A stretch of 64,000 nucleotides of DNA from assembly GCF_033118175.1 (NCBI RefSeq), contig NC_083691.1, positions 17,767,001 to 17,831,000 of the forward strand. The letters run 5' to 3'. Made by a program: the position numbers and the translations under genes. This document shows, piece by piece, positions 10,408-20,790 of this stretch. Origin of the DNA: Dama dama. Taxonomy: Eukaryota; Chordata; Mammalia; Artiodactyla; Cervidae. The notes beneath the pieces were generated by a model that saw only the letters and a list, made by a program, of their open reading frames with translations, ran no database searches and was not told where the DNA came from. The number at the start of each line of letters is the position of its first letter. Position 1 is the stretch's first letter.

Positions 10408-10640
10408 AGATGCAATCATTGTTATCATCTTTATAGAGATTAGTGAGGGTTGTGCTAAGCATGTGGCATCTATTACCTCATGTAAGTCTCAAAACAAGCT
10501 TTAAAGGAAATAGCATTCGGCCCATTACACAAAAGAGAAAGCCAAGGCTTAGGGAAATGTCAGAACTTGTCTGAGCCCACCACACACAGTATCAGCGCTG
10601 GGATGAATCCCAAACCTAGCAACACTGTATTCTATCCAAC
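10408..10640 (+). mobile_element. MIR SINE (mammalian-wide)
   Basis: Shows the MIR order of landmarks: CTAAGCATGTGGCATCTATT, then CTCATGTAAGTCTCAAAACA, then a degraded CATTACACAAAAGAGAAAGC core and a GGGATGAATCCCAAACCTAG segment. Highly diverged, as expected for a MIR. Confidence 0.75.
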
Positions 10641-10882
10641 ATCCACCCTCCCCTTCGTCTACTTCCTATCCTGATGGAAGAGTTTAGGCCTCACCCCCTG
10701 CTCCTGAAGCCCCTCCCAGGCACCCTGCCCACGTCTGACAAGGGAGCATCTCCAGAAGAGGCAGCATCCTTGCTAACTTTACCTGCCTCCCCCCGGCTGG
10801 GATCCCTTAGGCCCTGATGCCAGTGGTCCCTTGCCATGTCCAGCACAGAACCTGGTACCCAAAAGGGGGGTAGTAACTATGT
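10641..10882. other. Unique sequence
   Basis: Short stretch between MIR and Bov-tA with nothing recognised. Confidence 0.4.
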
Positions 10883-11082
10883 GTGAAAGTGAAAGTGTTA
10901 GTCGCTCAGTCACATCTGACTCTCGCAATCCGATGGACTGTGGCTCACCAGACTCCTCTCCATGGAATTCTCCAGGCAAGAATACTGGAGCTGGTTGCCA
11001 TTCCTTTTTCCAGGGGATCTTCCCAACGCAGGGATCGAACCCGGGTTTCCTGCATTGCAGGCAAATTGTTTACTGTCTGATT
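10883..11082 (-). mobile_element. Bov-tA SINE
   Basis: Read on the minus strand it begins with a partly degraded tRNA-type head near 11080, then a B-box region (GGGATCGAACCC on the plus strand), the Bov-A body and the GAAAGTGAAAGTGTTAGTCG 3' tail. The head end has diverged around 11068-11082. Confidence 0.92.
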
Positions 11083-11270
11083 GTGGAGTGAATCATTTAA
11101 TTCTGCACTAGAGCATCATTTTCACTCTTGACAACTTTGTCTATCAAGAAAATTAATAATATCTACCAACGGGATCTGCGTCTCCCCAGGCTTGATGGTG
11201 AGAAAGATGACCTACAGAGGCAGGTAAAGTTGAGACCAACACTCAGAGGGTGGGCTCAGGAGGCCAGTCT
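11083..11270. other. Unique sequence
   Basis: No recognised element before the CHR SINE target-site duplication. Confidence 0.4.
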
Positions 11271-11284
11271 GGCTAGAGGTTTTG

Positions 11285-11407
11285 TTTCTGTTTTGTGTTT
11301 CGGTTTGGGGGCCATGAGGCATGTGGGATCTTAGTACCCCACCCAGGGAATGAGCCCTCACCCCTGCCCTCACCCAGTTTTAACCACTGGACCTCCAGGA
11401 GGTCCCA
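11285..11407 (-). mobile_element. CHR-type SINE with target-site duplication
   Basis: The plus strand shows the reverse of the cetartiodactyl CHR SINE: GCCATGAGGCATGTGGGATC, then AACCACTGGACCTCCAGGAG. A 14-bp direct repeat with one mismatch flanks it (GGCTAGAGGTTTTG at 11271-11284; GGCTGGAGGTTTTG at 11408-11421). Confidence 0.88.
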
Positions 11408-11551
11408 GGCTGGAGGTTTTGCATTCACACAGGTTCCCAGGAATACTGCCGCTGGCCACCCTGGCCTCTCCGAGTTTGAGAAGTGACCATCTAGCCAATT
11501 AAAGACACACATGAGGCTTACCAACATTTTGGACAACTTCAAAACTCTGGC

Positions 11552-11985
11552 TTAAACTTGTGGTTACCAAGAGGGAAATGGGGAAGTGAGATCACTTGGG
11601 AGACCAGGACTGATGCACACACACTCCTGTGTATAAAATAGATAACTAATGAGGACCTTGCTGTTGCTCAGTCGCTCGGTTGTGCCCGACCCTTGGTGAC
11701 TCCGTGGACTGAGCATGCCAGGCTTCCCTGTCCTTCACCGTCTCCTGGAGTTTGCTCAAACTCGTGTCCATTGAATTGATGATTCCACCCAACCAACTCA
11801 CCCTCCGTGGCCCCCTTCTCGCATCAGGAACCCTTTTCCCTACTCTGAAATGACCTATATGGGAAAATAATCTTAAAAAGAGTGGATAGATGGACATGTA
11901 TAGCTGATTCACGTTGCTGTACTACAGGAACTGACCAATATTGTAAAGCAGCTATACTCCAAAAAAATTAATTAAAGAAAACCCT
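11552..11985 (+). mobile_element. Artiodactyl L1 3' end, interrupted by BovB
   Basis: L1 3'-terminal sequence starts with TTGTGGTTACCAAGAGGGAA and resumes after an insertion with ACCTATATGGGAAAATAATC. It ends with the familiar TATAGCTGATTCACGTTGCT and CAGCTATACTCCAAAAAAAT segments and an A-rich tail. The BovB fragment at 11658-11826 splits it, so the L1 is the older insertion. Confidence 0.82.
11658..11826 (-). mobile_element. BovB 3' fragment nested in L1
   Basis: The plus strand reads GTTGCTCAGTCGCTCGGTTG, then CCGTCTCCTGGAGTTTGCTC and CTCGTGTCCATTGAATTGAT, the reverse complement of the BovB 3' end. Flanks GAGGACC and AGGAACC may be a short mutated target duplication. Confidence 0.9.
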
Positions 11986-12285
11986 CTGATCACAGCATGG
12001 AAAAAAAAAAATGAATGAGCACATTCTCAGTTTTCTACTTGAAGGAGTCATTTGCTACAGTGGGGGATTTTTCTCTGCACTTTCTGAAATGCCAGGAAAT
12101 ACAATTTCAAATGTGACTACCATGTCCTCATCCGGGCACTGCCAGCTCACCTGGCTGTACCTTAGAGGGCGCCCGGGGCTCCCCGCCAGAGCGCCAGCGC
12201 CCAGCTTAGAGTTACGTTCTGACTCCTCCAAACATGACACCCTGTCCTTCGGCACGGGTGCACTCAGAAAAAATTCCCGTAGACC
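11986..12285. other. Unique sequence
   Basis: A short A run at 12000-12010 follows the L1 tail. The rest is unremarkable and leads into the CA repeat. Confidence 0.4.
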
Positions 12286-12370
12286 ACACACACGTACACA
12301 CACGCCCGGGCCCCACACATGCACAGGCACACACGCACGCACGCACACACACACACACACACACACACAG
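12286..12370 (+). repeat. (CA)n microsatellite with (CACG)n
   Basis: Imperfect CA/CG repeats from 12286, then GCACGCACGCACACACACAC and an uninterrupted (CA)n of about 20 repeats ending at 12369. Alternating purine-pyrimidine DNA lies next to the CpG-rich block that follows. Confidence 0.95.
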
Positions 12371-12419
12371 CCTCAGCTTTCGGTTGGCAATGAATGTGCG
12401 GGTGTTTTTCTGCATCTCA

Positions 12420-12970
12420 CTCGCGGGAATGGCCCGCAGGGATAGCAGAGGTGCCGTCCCTTCGCGAGATGGGGAGATGCCCCCTGGCACCAGGGCAGCA
12501 TCCCCATGGGCCCGGGGCCGGTGAATCACGCAGCCCAGTCCTTCCCCAGTTCCCGGAGCTGGCAGAGCTGACTGAAAAACCAGTAGCAGCTGGCAGGAAA
12601 TGGGTGCGAGCACTGACCACAGATAAACTGTAGGCCTCCGCAGAGCCGCAGCAGAGAGACCCTGCGACAGGAAGTCGAGCCGTCAGGCCGCAGCCCCACG
12701 CCCGCTCACGGGGCACCCCGCGGGCCACGGAGGACTGCGGGCCCCCGATAACGCCGGGGGACTCAGCTGTGGGGTCACGACCACGGGAGGCGCACGGGCG
12801 GCCAGACCGGGAGGGCCCGCGGCCCCAGAGGGAGGGGGAAGAAGTGGCCAGGAAGGAGGAGGAAGCTGAGAAAAACCCCTGACTGGGAGTTCCAGGCTCT
12901 GCCTTCAGCAGCAGCAGAGGCAACGGTCCTGGCCGGTGGGGCCGGTGATGAAATAACAGCCGGCCCGGGG
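12420..12970. promoter_or_regulatory. Candidate CpG island (densest 12660-12840)
   Basis: By hand count there are about 22 CpG dinucleotides between 12661 and 12840, close to what random pairing at this GC content would give, unlike the CpG-depleted surroundings. CpG-rich DNA continues more weakly on both sides. The 228-codon minus-strand open frame across it (12417-13103) has no recognisable domain. It could be a promoter, an orphan island or simply unmethylated GC-rich DNA. Confidence 0.45.
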
Positions 12971-13214
12971 CTACCCTGTCAAGGTCAAGGCTGCGAAGGC
13001 CCACAGCATTTCTTACCCAGGGTCCCTGCTGCAAAACGACCCACTGCCAGGAGTAAAGGGCCTGGCCCCACTTAGCACAGGAGGTAAAGAAGCTCCGCTG
13101 CACACACAGTGTGCAGACTCAACGCTTGCAAACACTCTTCAAGTTTCTTGGCCAATTCAAGGGACAGACCCTCTCAAATATATCATGACAGAGGCATCAA
13201 TGGCCAGGCAGCAC

Positions 13215-13395
13215 GCAAACCCTTCCATACATTACCCAGCTTAATGCGATGGGTAGGTGAGTCGGATCACACCCCCATTTTACAGATGGGTAAACTGAGG
13301 TTCGCGGAATTAGCCCACCTCGCCCTGGGTCGTGAGCTTATGAAGGACAGAGCCCTAATTCAAGGTCTGACTGCAGTCTCCATGCTGGGCACCAA
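13215..13395 (+). mobile_element. MIR SINE
   Basis: Contains the MIR core: CCCATTTTACAGATGGGTAA, ACTGAGGTTCGCGGAATTAG and the downstream GGACAGAGCCCTAATTCAAG region. Good order, modest identity. Confidence 0.8.
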
Positions 13396-14364
13396 GTTCA
13401 ATATCCTCCACTCACAGGGAGAACCTGTAGGTGCTGGAAGGGCGGGAGAGAGACGGGGAGGTGAGGAGACCTGAGAGTGGGGGCCTGCAGTTAGTATCTA
13501 GTAACATCCTCCCACAGCCTGGGGCAGACGTCAGGCCAGGCGGCCCAGTGAGAGGGAACCGAACGTCTTTGCACCCCAAAGCAGACCCAGGGGTCCTTCC
13601 ACAGACAGCCGGAGCAGGGTGACACTCTGGCCACCGGCTCCTCGGGGATATCTTTGGACAAACTCCAGCTCTGCACTTGAACTCCTGAACTGGGTCTCTG
13701 ACTCCCAGGGAAAAAGAGGCTGGGCTGAGAAGGGCCGATGTGGGCATTCCCAGGCCTCTGTCTGCCTCTCCTGAGGGAGGCACGCTGCAAGGGGCGGGGG
13801 TCGCCTTCCTGGCTCTGAGGAGCAACCCAGGGAACCTGCCTCAGGGGTGAGAGCGGCCCCCTCTGCTGGCCCCAATTCGGGCCCGTCTCCCCGTCTCTAG
13901 CAAGATGCAGTTCAGCTGGGCGACTGACTCACCCTTGTTCCTGGAACTGTCTGAAGGCGGGAGAGGATGCTGTGGGTAGATTCTAACTGTATCATCTGAG
14001 CTGGGGCCGGTAGCAGATGGTCCTTAGGAAAAAAAAAAAAAAAAAATACTTCCATGTGGGCTTAAAATAGCTCAGCACTCACCATCAGCTGAATGGGGAA
14101 ATATACGAGCTCATGGGTCACGTGGGGGTGGGCGCTGCAGGCTGCAGGTTGGGACACAGGGCCCCGGGGCACAGCCGCAGCAGCCAGACCCAGAAGGCAG
14201 GAAGGGGAGGCCACGGCACCCCAACCCCCCGCAGTCTGCCCGGCCTGGAGGAGGCGGTGGCGGCCCCCTGACAGTCCAGACTCCACATGACCCATGGCCA
14301 CGGAGAGGACCGGAGTCTGAGACCCACAGCTGGGGCGCGGGCGCAACGCCTGAACCTCGGAACC
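13396..14364. other. Unique GC-rich sequence with an A run
   Basis: No exon recognised. An A run of about 18 bases lies near 14029-14046, possibly the tail of an unrecognised retroelement. Confidence 0.4.
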
Positions 14365-14475
14365 TGCCCAGGCTAAATCTCAGATCTGCCACTCGCTGTT
14401 CCATGCGCCCTGGGGCAGGTCGCTTCCTCTTTCTGCGCCCCAGTTCCCCCATCTCTGAAGTGGAGCAAACTCAGC
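14365..14475 (-). mobile_element. Probable MIR fragment
   Basis: The plus strand shows the reverse MIR order: ATCTGCCACTCGCTGTTCCA, GGCAGGTCGCTTCCTCTTTC and CCAGTTCCCCCATCTCTGAA. Diverged. Confidence 0.6.
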
Positions 14476-15329
14476 AGCCTTCTCTGGGGCAGGCTGGTGG
14501 TGGTGGGGGAGGGTCTGCAGGAGCCCAGCCCCCGGGAGGCGCTCTCTTAGCTGGCTCACAGCTCAGCTCGGAGGGCTCACTCAGAGGGAGGAGGCAGGTC
14601 CCCTCTTCTAAAAACTCTTTTCCTGTCCTTATTTAAACCACGCTATGGTTTGGTGGTGACAAGGGACAGCTCTGAAAGTCTGAGTCTCGTGTTACACCCC
14701 GGGGGCCAATGCCTGTGCCCTGGGAGGGCCAAGTGATGGCAGGAAAGACACCGCAGGCTGGGACAGGCAGAGGAGGCCAGCTGCCCTAGAAGCAGGTGGC
14801 AGGCGGGCGGTCCGGCTCAAGCCAGCAGCCAATGGCCCTCAGGGCTCTCTCCTGACCCCCCAGAGACCAGCAATCAGAGTCCCCCTGTCCCCTGGTGGTC
14901 TCTGATGGGTAGAAGACCTCCCAACTGTAGGACAGAGGAGTAGTACCCTCCAAGGGAGCCAGAGGCCTTTGGGCCATTTGTCCAAGACAGAATGTTGGTC
15001 TGGGAATGGACGGCTTCTATACCAGTTCACCTCTGTGTCCTCGGAGTAAGCGGTGTGCTGCGTTCGTAAATGTTGAACGACCATCTCCGCAGGGGATTGG
15101 AAAGTGGCTCTGATTTGTGCCAGTCTTCATGGTGCCAATACCCCCACCCTGGGCAGCGTGCTCACCCAACGTGGACTTTGGAAAGACATGGCAGGGTCTG
15201 CTTCCACCAGCTCCCATGCACGGCCACGATCGCTGAGACGCCGAGCAGCGTGCTAAGGGAGAAAACAGTGCTTTCAGTCAGACTCTGGGTAACCACTGCT
15301 CATCCATTGAACTTGATTTGGTCTGACTG
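14476..15329. other. Unique sequence
   Basis: No recognised repeats, exons or RNA genes. GC-rich in the first 300 bases. Confidence 0.4.
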
Positions 15330-15480
15330 CTCTTACTAGGCTGGGTGGCCTTGGGCAAGTGACCCACCTACGCTGGGCCTCCCGTGTGAAGCGAGGCCCA
15401 GAAGCGCCACCCTCCGTATGAGGGTAACGGTGGTGTGGTAACGATGCCCACACAGTAATAGCTGTTACCTCGGCACATAC
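15330..15480 (-). mobile_element. Probable MIR SINE
   Basis: The plus strand carries GGTGGCCTTGGGCAAGTGAC, CTGGGCCTCCCGTGTGAAGC and TAATAGCTGTTACCTCGGCA in the reverse MIR order. Confidence 0.65.
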
Positions 15481-15897
15481 CTGAGGGCTTGCACGTGGCT
15501 CTCTTTCATCAGGAGCACTTAGAGCCTCGCCCACCCACCTCTGCTCGAGCAGCCGTCTCCCCGCAGCCCTGCGTACCCCCCTTCCCCTCACACGCTCCTT
15601 CAGAGTGCTGCCAGGCCGGTCCCCACTGCCCCTCCCTCCTGCCCCTGGGTCCACCCAGGGCTACAGCCCCAGCCCCCTCACCAGCTCCCCCCGACATCTC
15701 TGGGTGCTACAGACCACCCAGCTCGCCTTCCGTGGCGGCTCCCTCTCCTGCCAACCCTCCGCAGGCTTCTTTTTCTACTCTCCCTGCCTGGGCATTTTTT
15801 CCTCTGCTGTGGGCAGTCAGGCTGCCTCGAGCCTTAGGCAGGGGTGTGCCTCCCCCAAGAGGGTTTCACCAGTCCACTCCAGGGGCCTCTGCACCCT
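15481..15897. other. Pyrimidine-rich unique sequence
   Basis: C/T-rich plus strand, stop-poor (open frame 15489-16049 continues into the SINE). No domain recognised. Confidence 0.4.
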
Positions 15898-15910
15898 CTC
15901 CACATCTACC

Positions 15911-16184
15911 TGCTACTGCTGCTAAGTCACTTCAGTCATGTCCAACTCTGTGCGACCCCATAGACGGCAGCCCACCAGGCTCCCCCGTCCCTGGGATTCT
16001 CCAGGCAAGAACACTGGAGTGGGTTGCCATTTCCTTCTCCAGTGCATGAAGCTGAAAAGTGAAAGTGAAGTCACTCAGTCGTGTCCGACTCTTAGTGACC
16101 TCATGGACTGCAGACTACCAGGCTCCTCCGTCCATGGGATTTTCTAGGCAAGAGTACTGGAGTGGGGTGCCATTGCCTTCTCCA
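15911..16184 (-). mobile_element. Bov-A2 SINE with perfect target-site duplication
   Basis: Two Bov-A units in tandem joined by the GAAAAGTGAAAGTGAAGTCA linker, preceded on the plus strand by the CTGCTGCTAAGTCACTTCAG end. A perfect 13-bp duplication CTCCACATCTACC lies at 15898-15910 and 16185-16197. Close to the family consensus as I know it, so probably a relatively young insertion. Confidence 0.97.
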
Positions 16185-16197
16185 CTCCACATCTACC

Positions 16198-16613
16198 AGC
16201 CTCTCCCAAACTTGCCTCCACCCAGGCTGCTGCTCTGCCCGCCTCAGCATCAGAACCCAACTCCGCTCCACACGCCTCCTTGGTTCTTCATCAAGAACCC
16301 AACAGACCACTTCCTGCCAGACCTGTTCTGCTCCCAGCATCTGTAACTTACCGAATGCCACACCCCCCAACCCCTGTCACCTGGTCCTGTTTGCCTCCAT
16401 CCTCCCTCTTGGCCCCAGATCTAATCTCCCCCAGACCTGTATCCCTCCAGGCATCTGGCCAACCCATCCCCTTGGTCTTCTCTCTTCATCGCAATCTCCC
16501 AGTGCAAGCAAGTACCACTTCTGCGGACCTGGCCACACTGCCCCATCTCACTGGCCTCTCCTCTAGCCTCGCCCTCCAGTCCATCCTCTGTATCCTTCCA
16601 GGGTGAGCTTTAG
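16198..16613. other. Pyrimidine-rich unique sequence
   Basis: C-rich plus strand with no recognised element. Open frames are stop-poor composition effects. Confidence 0.4.
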
Positions 16614-16651
16614 AAATCTCAGAGGGGGTCAGGCCACCCTCAAGTAGGAAG
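16614..16651 (+). repeat. Left copy of 38-bp direct repeat flanking a SINE
   Basis: Matches 16833-16870 at 33 of 38 positions by hand alignment. It starts AAATCTCAGAGG and ends GTAGGAAG. Much longer than a usual SINE target-site duplication. Confidence 0.85.
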
Positions 16652-16832
16652 TGAAAGTGAAGGTCGCTCAGTCGTGTCCAACTCTTTGCGACCCCATGGA
16701 ATTCTCCAGGCCAGAATACTGGAGTGGGTAGCCTTTCCCTTCTCCAGGGGATCTTCCCCACCCAGGGATCGAACCCAGGTCTCCCACATTGCAGGCAGAT
16801 TCTTTACCAACTGAGCCACCAGGGAAGCCCCA
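16652..16832 (-). mobile_element. Bov-tA SINE with internal deletion
   Basis: Reverse-oriented Bov-tA: GTGAAAGTGAAGGTCGCTCA tail, body and tRNA head ending CTGAGCCACCAGGGAAGCCC. About 30 bases of the body are missing after CGACCCCATGG. The 38-bp repeat flanks it. Confidence 0.95.
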
Positions 16833-16870
16833 AAATCTCAGAGGCAGTTAGACCACCCTCAGGTAGGAAG
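16833..16870 (+). repeat. Right copy of 38-bp direct repeat flanking a SINE
   Basis: Partner of 16614-16651, with five mismatches. Directly abuts the tRNA-head end of the SINE. Confidence 0.85.
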
Positions 16871-17303
16871 CTCAGACCAAAATCTCAGCTTGGCTTCTCA
16901 GGACCTGGGGAACCAGCCTCAGCCTACTTCTCTTCTCTCTCTCCCAGTCTGTCTACCTGTCTGTCTCTACTTCCCCTCATCACCCCCTTCTCACCCCACA
17001 CTCCTGCCTTTTGATTTCAGCCAATCACTGCTTCCCCCTTCCTTACATCACACCCCCTCTGCACCCCACCCAGGAGAGGACCGAGTTCTATACCTTTTTC
17101 CTCATAGCAGTTAACATGCTTTGTGATTATTCACCTCCTTCTGTGTTTAATTGATTAATATCTAAGCCTCCCACTGGGCCAGTTATTCCCAAAGTGAAAT
17201 TGGCTGAAGTTTTGAACTGGGTAATGCTTTACCTTGCTATTGTCTGTGACCGGCAGGAGGGCTGAGCCCCACCCACTAGATGCCTGCGGCACTCCCAGCC
17301 ATT
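16871..17303. other. Pyrimidine-rich then AT-rich unique sequence
   Basis: 16910-17060 is C/T-rich; 17100-17180 is AT-richer. Nothing recognised. Confidence 0.4.
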
Positions 17304-17705
17304 GTTCAGTTCAGTTCAGTCACTCAGTCGTCGGACTCTTGGTGACCCCATGGACTGCAGCATGCCAGGCCTCCCTGTCCATCACCAACTCCCGGAGTTT
17401 ACTCAAACTCGTGTCCATTGAGTCAGTGATGCCATCCACCCATCTCATCCTCTGTCATCCCCTTCTCCTCCCGCCTTCAATCCTTCCCAGCATCAGGGTC
17501 TTTTCAAGGAGTCAGTCCTTCCGATCAGGTGGCCAAAGTATTGGAGCTTCAGCTTCAGTCTCAGTCCTCCCAATGAGTATTCAGAGTTTATTTCCTTTAG
17601 AATTGACTGGGCTGATCTCCTTGAAGTCCAAGGTACTCTCAACAGTCTTCTCCAGCTCCACAGTTCAAAAGCATCAATTCTGCAGCACTCAGCCTTCTGT
17701 ATAGA
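17304..17705 (-). mobile_element. BovB LINE 3' portion
   Basis: Begins on the plus strand with the repeated TTCAGTTCAG tail typical of the BovB 3' end. It continues through CCATCACCAACTCCCGGAGT, CCCAGCATCAGGGTCTTTTC and AGTTCAAAAGCATCAATTCT. The minus-strand reading frame is broken by changes, so it is inactive. Confidence 0.95.
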
Positions 17706-17879
17706 CCTGAGACCATCTCAAGTCAGGGGGTTTTAGATGGAGAACTAGGGTCTAAAGTGCAGACAAGATGCCATAAAACCCTGAGAGGAGAAACCAGTGT
17801 GGGTGGGAGCAGCACAACAGAAACTATAGGGGATTAGCATCAGGTTGGCCCTTAAAGGATAGGCTAATAATAGCAGTAA

Positions 17880-18110
17880 TAATTAATAATTGTAGCTAAT
17901 ACTTAACTGAGCACTAACACTGTCTTGATCGATTCTTATGGATTATCTCACTTAATTTTCACCATCACCCCAGGACACAGACGTTAGTCATACTCCCATT
18001 TTACAGACAAAGAAACTGAGGCTCATAGAATTAAATAATGTGCTTAAGTTTGCACAGCTCACTATCGGCAGAGTCAAGATTTAAACCCATGTGCTCTGAC
18101 TTTGGGAACA
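17880..18110 (+). mobile_element. Near-full MIR SINE
   Basis: All main MIR landmarks in order: GTAGCTAATACTTAACTGAG, TCTCACTTAATTTTCACCAT, CCCATTTTACAGACAAAGAA, AACTGAGGCTCATAGAATTA and CAGAGTCAAGATTTAAACCC. One of the best MIR copies in the window. Confidence 0.88.
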
Positions 18111-18194
18111 ATGCGCTCAGACATTGTCAAGAGGGTTTGGGTATATCGGCTCCTCTACACCTGTGGGACACAGGTCCCCAAGTCTGGCAGCCTA

Positions 18195-18650
18195 ACCCAA
18201 CACAGATTTATTGCCTCACAGTTCCGATGGGTCAGGAATCCGGGAGTGGCTTAGCTGGTTCTTCTGGCTCCCAGGCTCTCAATCAAGGTGACAGACTGTG
18301 GTCATCGCAGGCTCCACGAGAGGAGGGTGTGGCCCCAAGCTCACTCACGTGGTTATTGCAGGCCTCTGGTCTTGGCTGGTGCCCTGGTGGACTCCTTGCC
18401 CCGTGGGCCTCTGCACAGGGCCGCCAGCTTCCCCCCGAGCGAGAGCGAGAGAAGAGGGCAGAAGTCACAGTCCCCGTGGAGCCTCATCACCCTGGAAGTG
18501 ACATCCCATCGCTTTTGCCAACATCGATTCTTGGGAGGCGAGTCCCCAGGCCCAGCCCACACCCACTAGGGACGAGATTGCACAAGTGGGGCCCACCCGG
18601 GGGCTCGTGGAGGAGCTGGGTGCCCCCAAACAGCATGGGGTGTAAGCCCA
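18195..18650 (+). mobile_element. Old mammalian interspersed repeat, family not assigned
   Basis: Contains a chain of phrases seen in a widespread mammalian repeat: TTATTGCCTCACAGTTCCGA, GGGTCAGGAATCCGGGAGTG, AAGCTCACTCACGTGGTTAT, GAAGTGACATCCCATCGCTT and the GCCCAGCCCACACCC segment. I cannot name the family with confidence. It explains the 222-codon open frame at 18038-18706, which should not be taken as a gene. Confidence 0.6.
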
Positions 18651-18778
18651 TTGTCTCCCTGCTTGATTCCCCAGCCCAGGAATTCTACTTCTGCTTCCTT
18701 AAGTAAAAAGAATAGCCTTGAAGCGAGTTAAACTTGATTCCCAACCTCAGAGAATGGTCCTCCCATTCTTCCCAGGAA

Positions 18779-18983
18779 ATAAAGTGAAATGAACTGAAAG
18801 TCGCTCAGTCGTGTCCGACTCTTTGTGACCCCATGAACTCTACAGTCCGTGGAGTTCTCCAGGCCAGAATACTGGAGTGGGTAGCCTTTCCCTTCTCCAG
18901 GGGATCTTCCCAACCCGGGGATCGAACCCAGGTCTCCCACATTGCAGCCAGATTCTTTACCAGCTGAGCCACAAGGGAAGCTC
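18779..18983 (-). mobile_element. Bov-tA SINE with target-site duplication
   Basis: Reverse-oriented Bov-tA, head ending CTGAGCCACAAGGGAAGCTC. The 12-bp duplication TCTTCCCAGGAA is at 18767-18778 and 18984-18995. Confidence 0.96.
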
Positions 18984-18995
18984 TCTTCCCAGGAA

Positions 18996-19289
18996 CTGAG
19001 TGCCAAATAAGACGAGTACTCCTTAAAAGTCCTGTGTACCGGCAGCTGCATAAAGAAGCGCCAGTGTATTTGCACCATGCTGGCATGAGCCTGAAAACTT
19101 GGCACCGCTGGTCCCTCTGCCCACTCCCTCACCACCCGACAGCGGGCAGCCCCCTGCGCCTCTCGAGTGCTTCATGTTCCATTGTCACCCTTCCCTCCCC
19201 GTGACCCCTGATGAAGAAACCTCCTGAAGATTCCCCCCTTCACCCACCTCCAGGCATCACTGTGGACAGCACCTTCTGAGAATCCCTAC
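18996..19289. other. Unique sequence
   Basis: Nothing recognised. Confidence 0.4.
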
Positions 19290-19940
19290 ACACACAGGGC
19301 AGACCACCTCTCAAAGACCATCCACGGCTCCCCGTGGCCAAAGGGCAAGGCCCTAACTCGAGCCTGGCACTCAAGACCCTCTGTCTTGTAGCCCAAACCG
19401 GCTCCCCACACAGCCCCCCTGCTCCAGCAAAGACGGTCCACGAGCTCTGACCCTTCCTGCTTCTCACACCATCTCTAAATCTCAAAATACTTTTCCTGCT
19501 CCTCTTCCCTTACCCAAACCCTAGTCTCCCTTCAAGGTCAAGCAAATTCATGCCCAACCTTCTCAGTGAACCTTTTCCAAGGCTACTCTGACTCTCTGAA
19601 GATGAACTTGGCAGGAGACAGTGTGTGCTCAACAGGGTCAATGAAATAAAAATACTCACCAGAGCAAGCAAACTATTCTAGAAAAACTGAGTGCCCTCCC
19701 TAAACCCACAGTCCTGCCCTCGTTTTCATGACCTATTGACTCCCTTGTGGTCACCCTGGACTCGACCTTCCAGCTCTCCTGGGCAATGGTTCCCATATCC
19801 TCCCAGCTGAACCCCTACCCTCTCTGAGCCCTGAGCATCTCTGGCTCCCAAGGTGTTCCTGACCAAGTCTGAGTACTTTCATGGGCAGGACTGTGTTCTG
19901 TTCATCTCTGAGTCCAGAATGGAGCTGAGAAACTGGGATA
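19290..19940 (+). mobile_element. L2 LINE 3' fragments (probable)
   Basis: Reads like the L2 3' region: GGGCAAGGCCCTAACTCGAG, TTCAAGGTCAAGCAAATTCA, CTTCTCAGTGAACCTTTTCC, and later GGCAGGACTGTGTTCTGTTC. Order is right but identity is low and intervening DNA has diverged. Confidence 0.5.
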
Positions 19941-20790
19941 AATGTGGTCGGGAATGAGGAAGAAGGTGGATACTGCTCCTTGCAAGGACTCACCTCTAAA
20001 AAATACACTAGAAGCACTTTACTCTTTTTCTTTTGGACTCAGAGACACAGGCTCTCTTTCTGCTTGAAGTCAGAGAATATAAACTCCACGCTGTGTGGAC
20101 AAGGAAGAAAGGATGAGGAGGAGCAAAGACCAATCACCCACTGCAACTGCTTCAGCTGAAGAGGCGCCGAGCCCAGACGACGCACGCCCGAGGCCTCGAG
20201 TGAGATACAGAGGCAGGACCAGGGAGAGGCAGCAAGGAGCAGCGCACCCCACCTCCCAACACAAGGGCGTACCCCAAGTCTCCCCAGAACAGGCTCCAGT
20301 CCCCTGGGCCCCACCAGATGACACCCACATTACTCACTGCACATCTACTCTTGAACTTTACATTCTGCTATTCTCTTTTCACACATTGTTCAGAAATAAA
20401 TACTGGTGCCCACATTACATTCTGCTTGTAAACAGCTTGCCAGAGAGGAGACAGGCCCAGGGCTCTCTGAGACGGGGAAGGAGGGGCAGGGGAGGGCAGG
20501 CCATTTGCATAGAAGGTGGAGTTCGATGTGAAAGTTGCCCGGTGTGAGCATGGAGCCCTGCCTGCCTCCTGGCACCACGGCCGTGAAGGCAGGGCCTCAG
20601 CTGTTCTCAGTGAAGCCTGGCTTTTCTGCAAAGCACCTTATCTCAGATTTTTGGCGTCTGAGGTTCACTTCGGACCCTTAAAAATAAAAAGAGCTTTTTT
20701 GTGTGTGGGGGTTGTATTTGAAGACATTTACTGTTTTAGAAATTAAAACTGAGAAAAATGCTTGGATGCTTATCAGTTGATATCAAAAAT
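19941..20790. other. Unique sequence
   Basis: A small CpG cluster at 20160-20205. No exon or repeat recognised. Antisense open frames around 20039-20631 share the same stop-poor DNA. Confidence 0.4.

Noticed and set aside
12417..13103. 228-codon minus frame over the CpG-dense block
   Set aside because: No domain, composition-driven Ser/Gly/Arg content; CpG-rich DNA is stop-poor. Kept only as a CpG-island candidate.
18038..18706. 222-codon plus frame considered as an exon
   Set aside because: Most of it lies in an old mammalian interspersed repeat and the start lies in a MIR.
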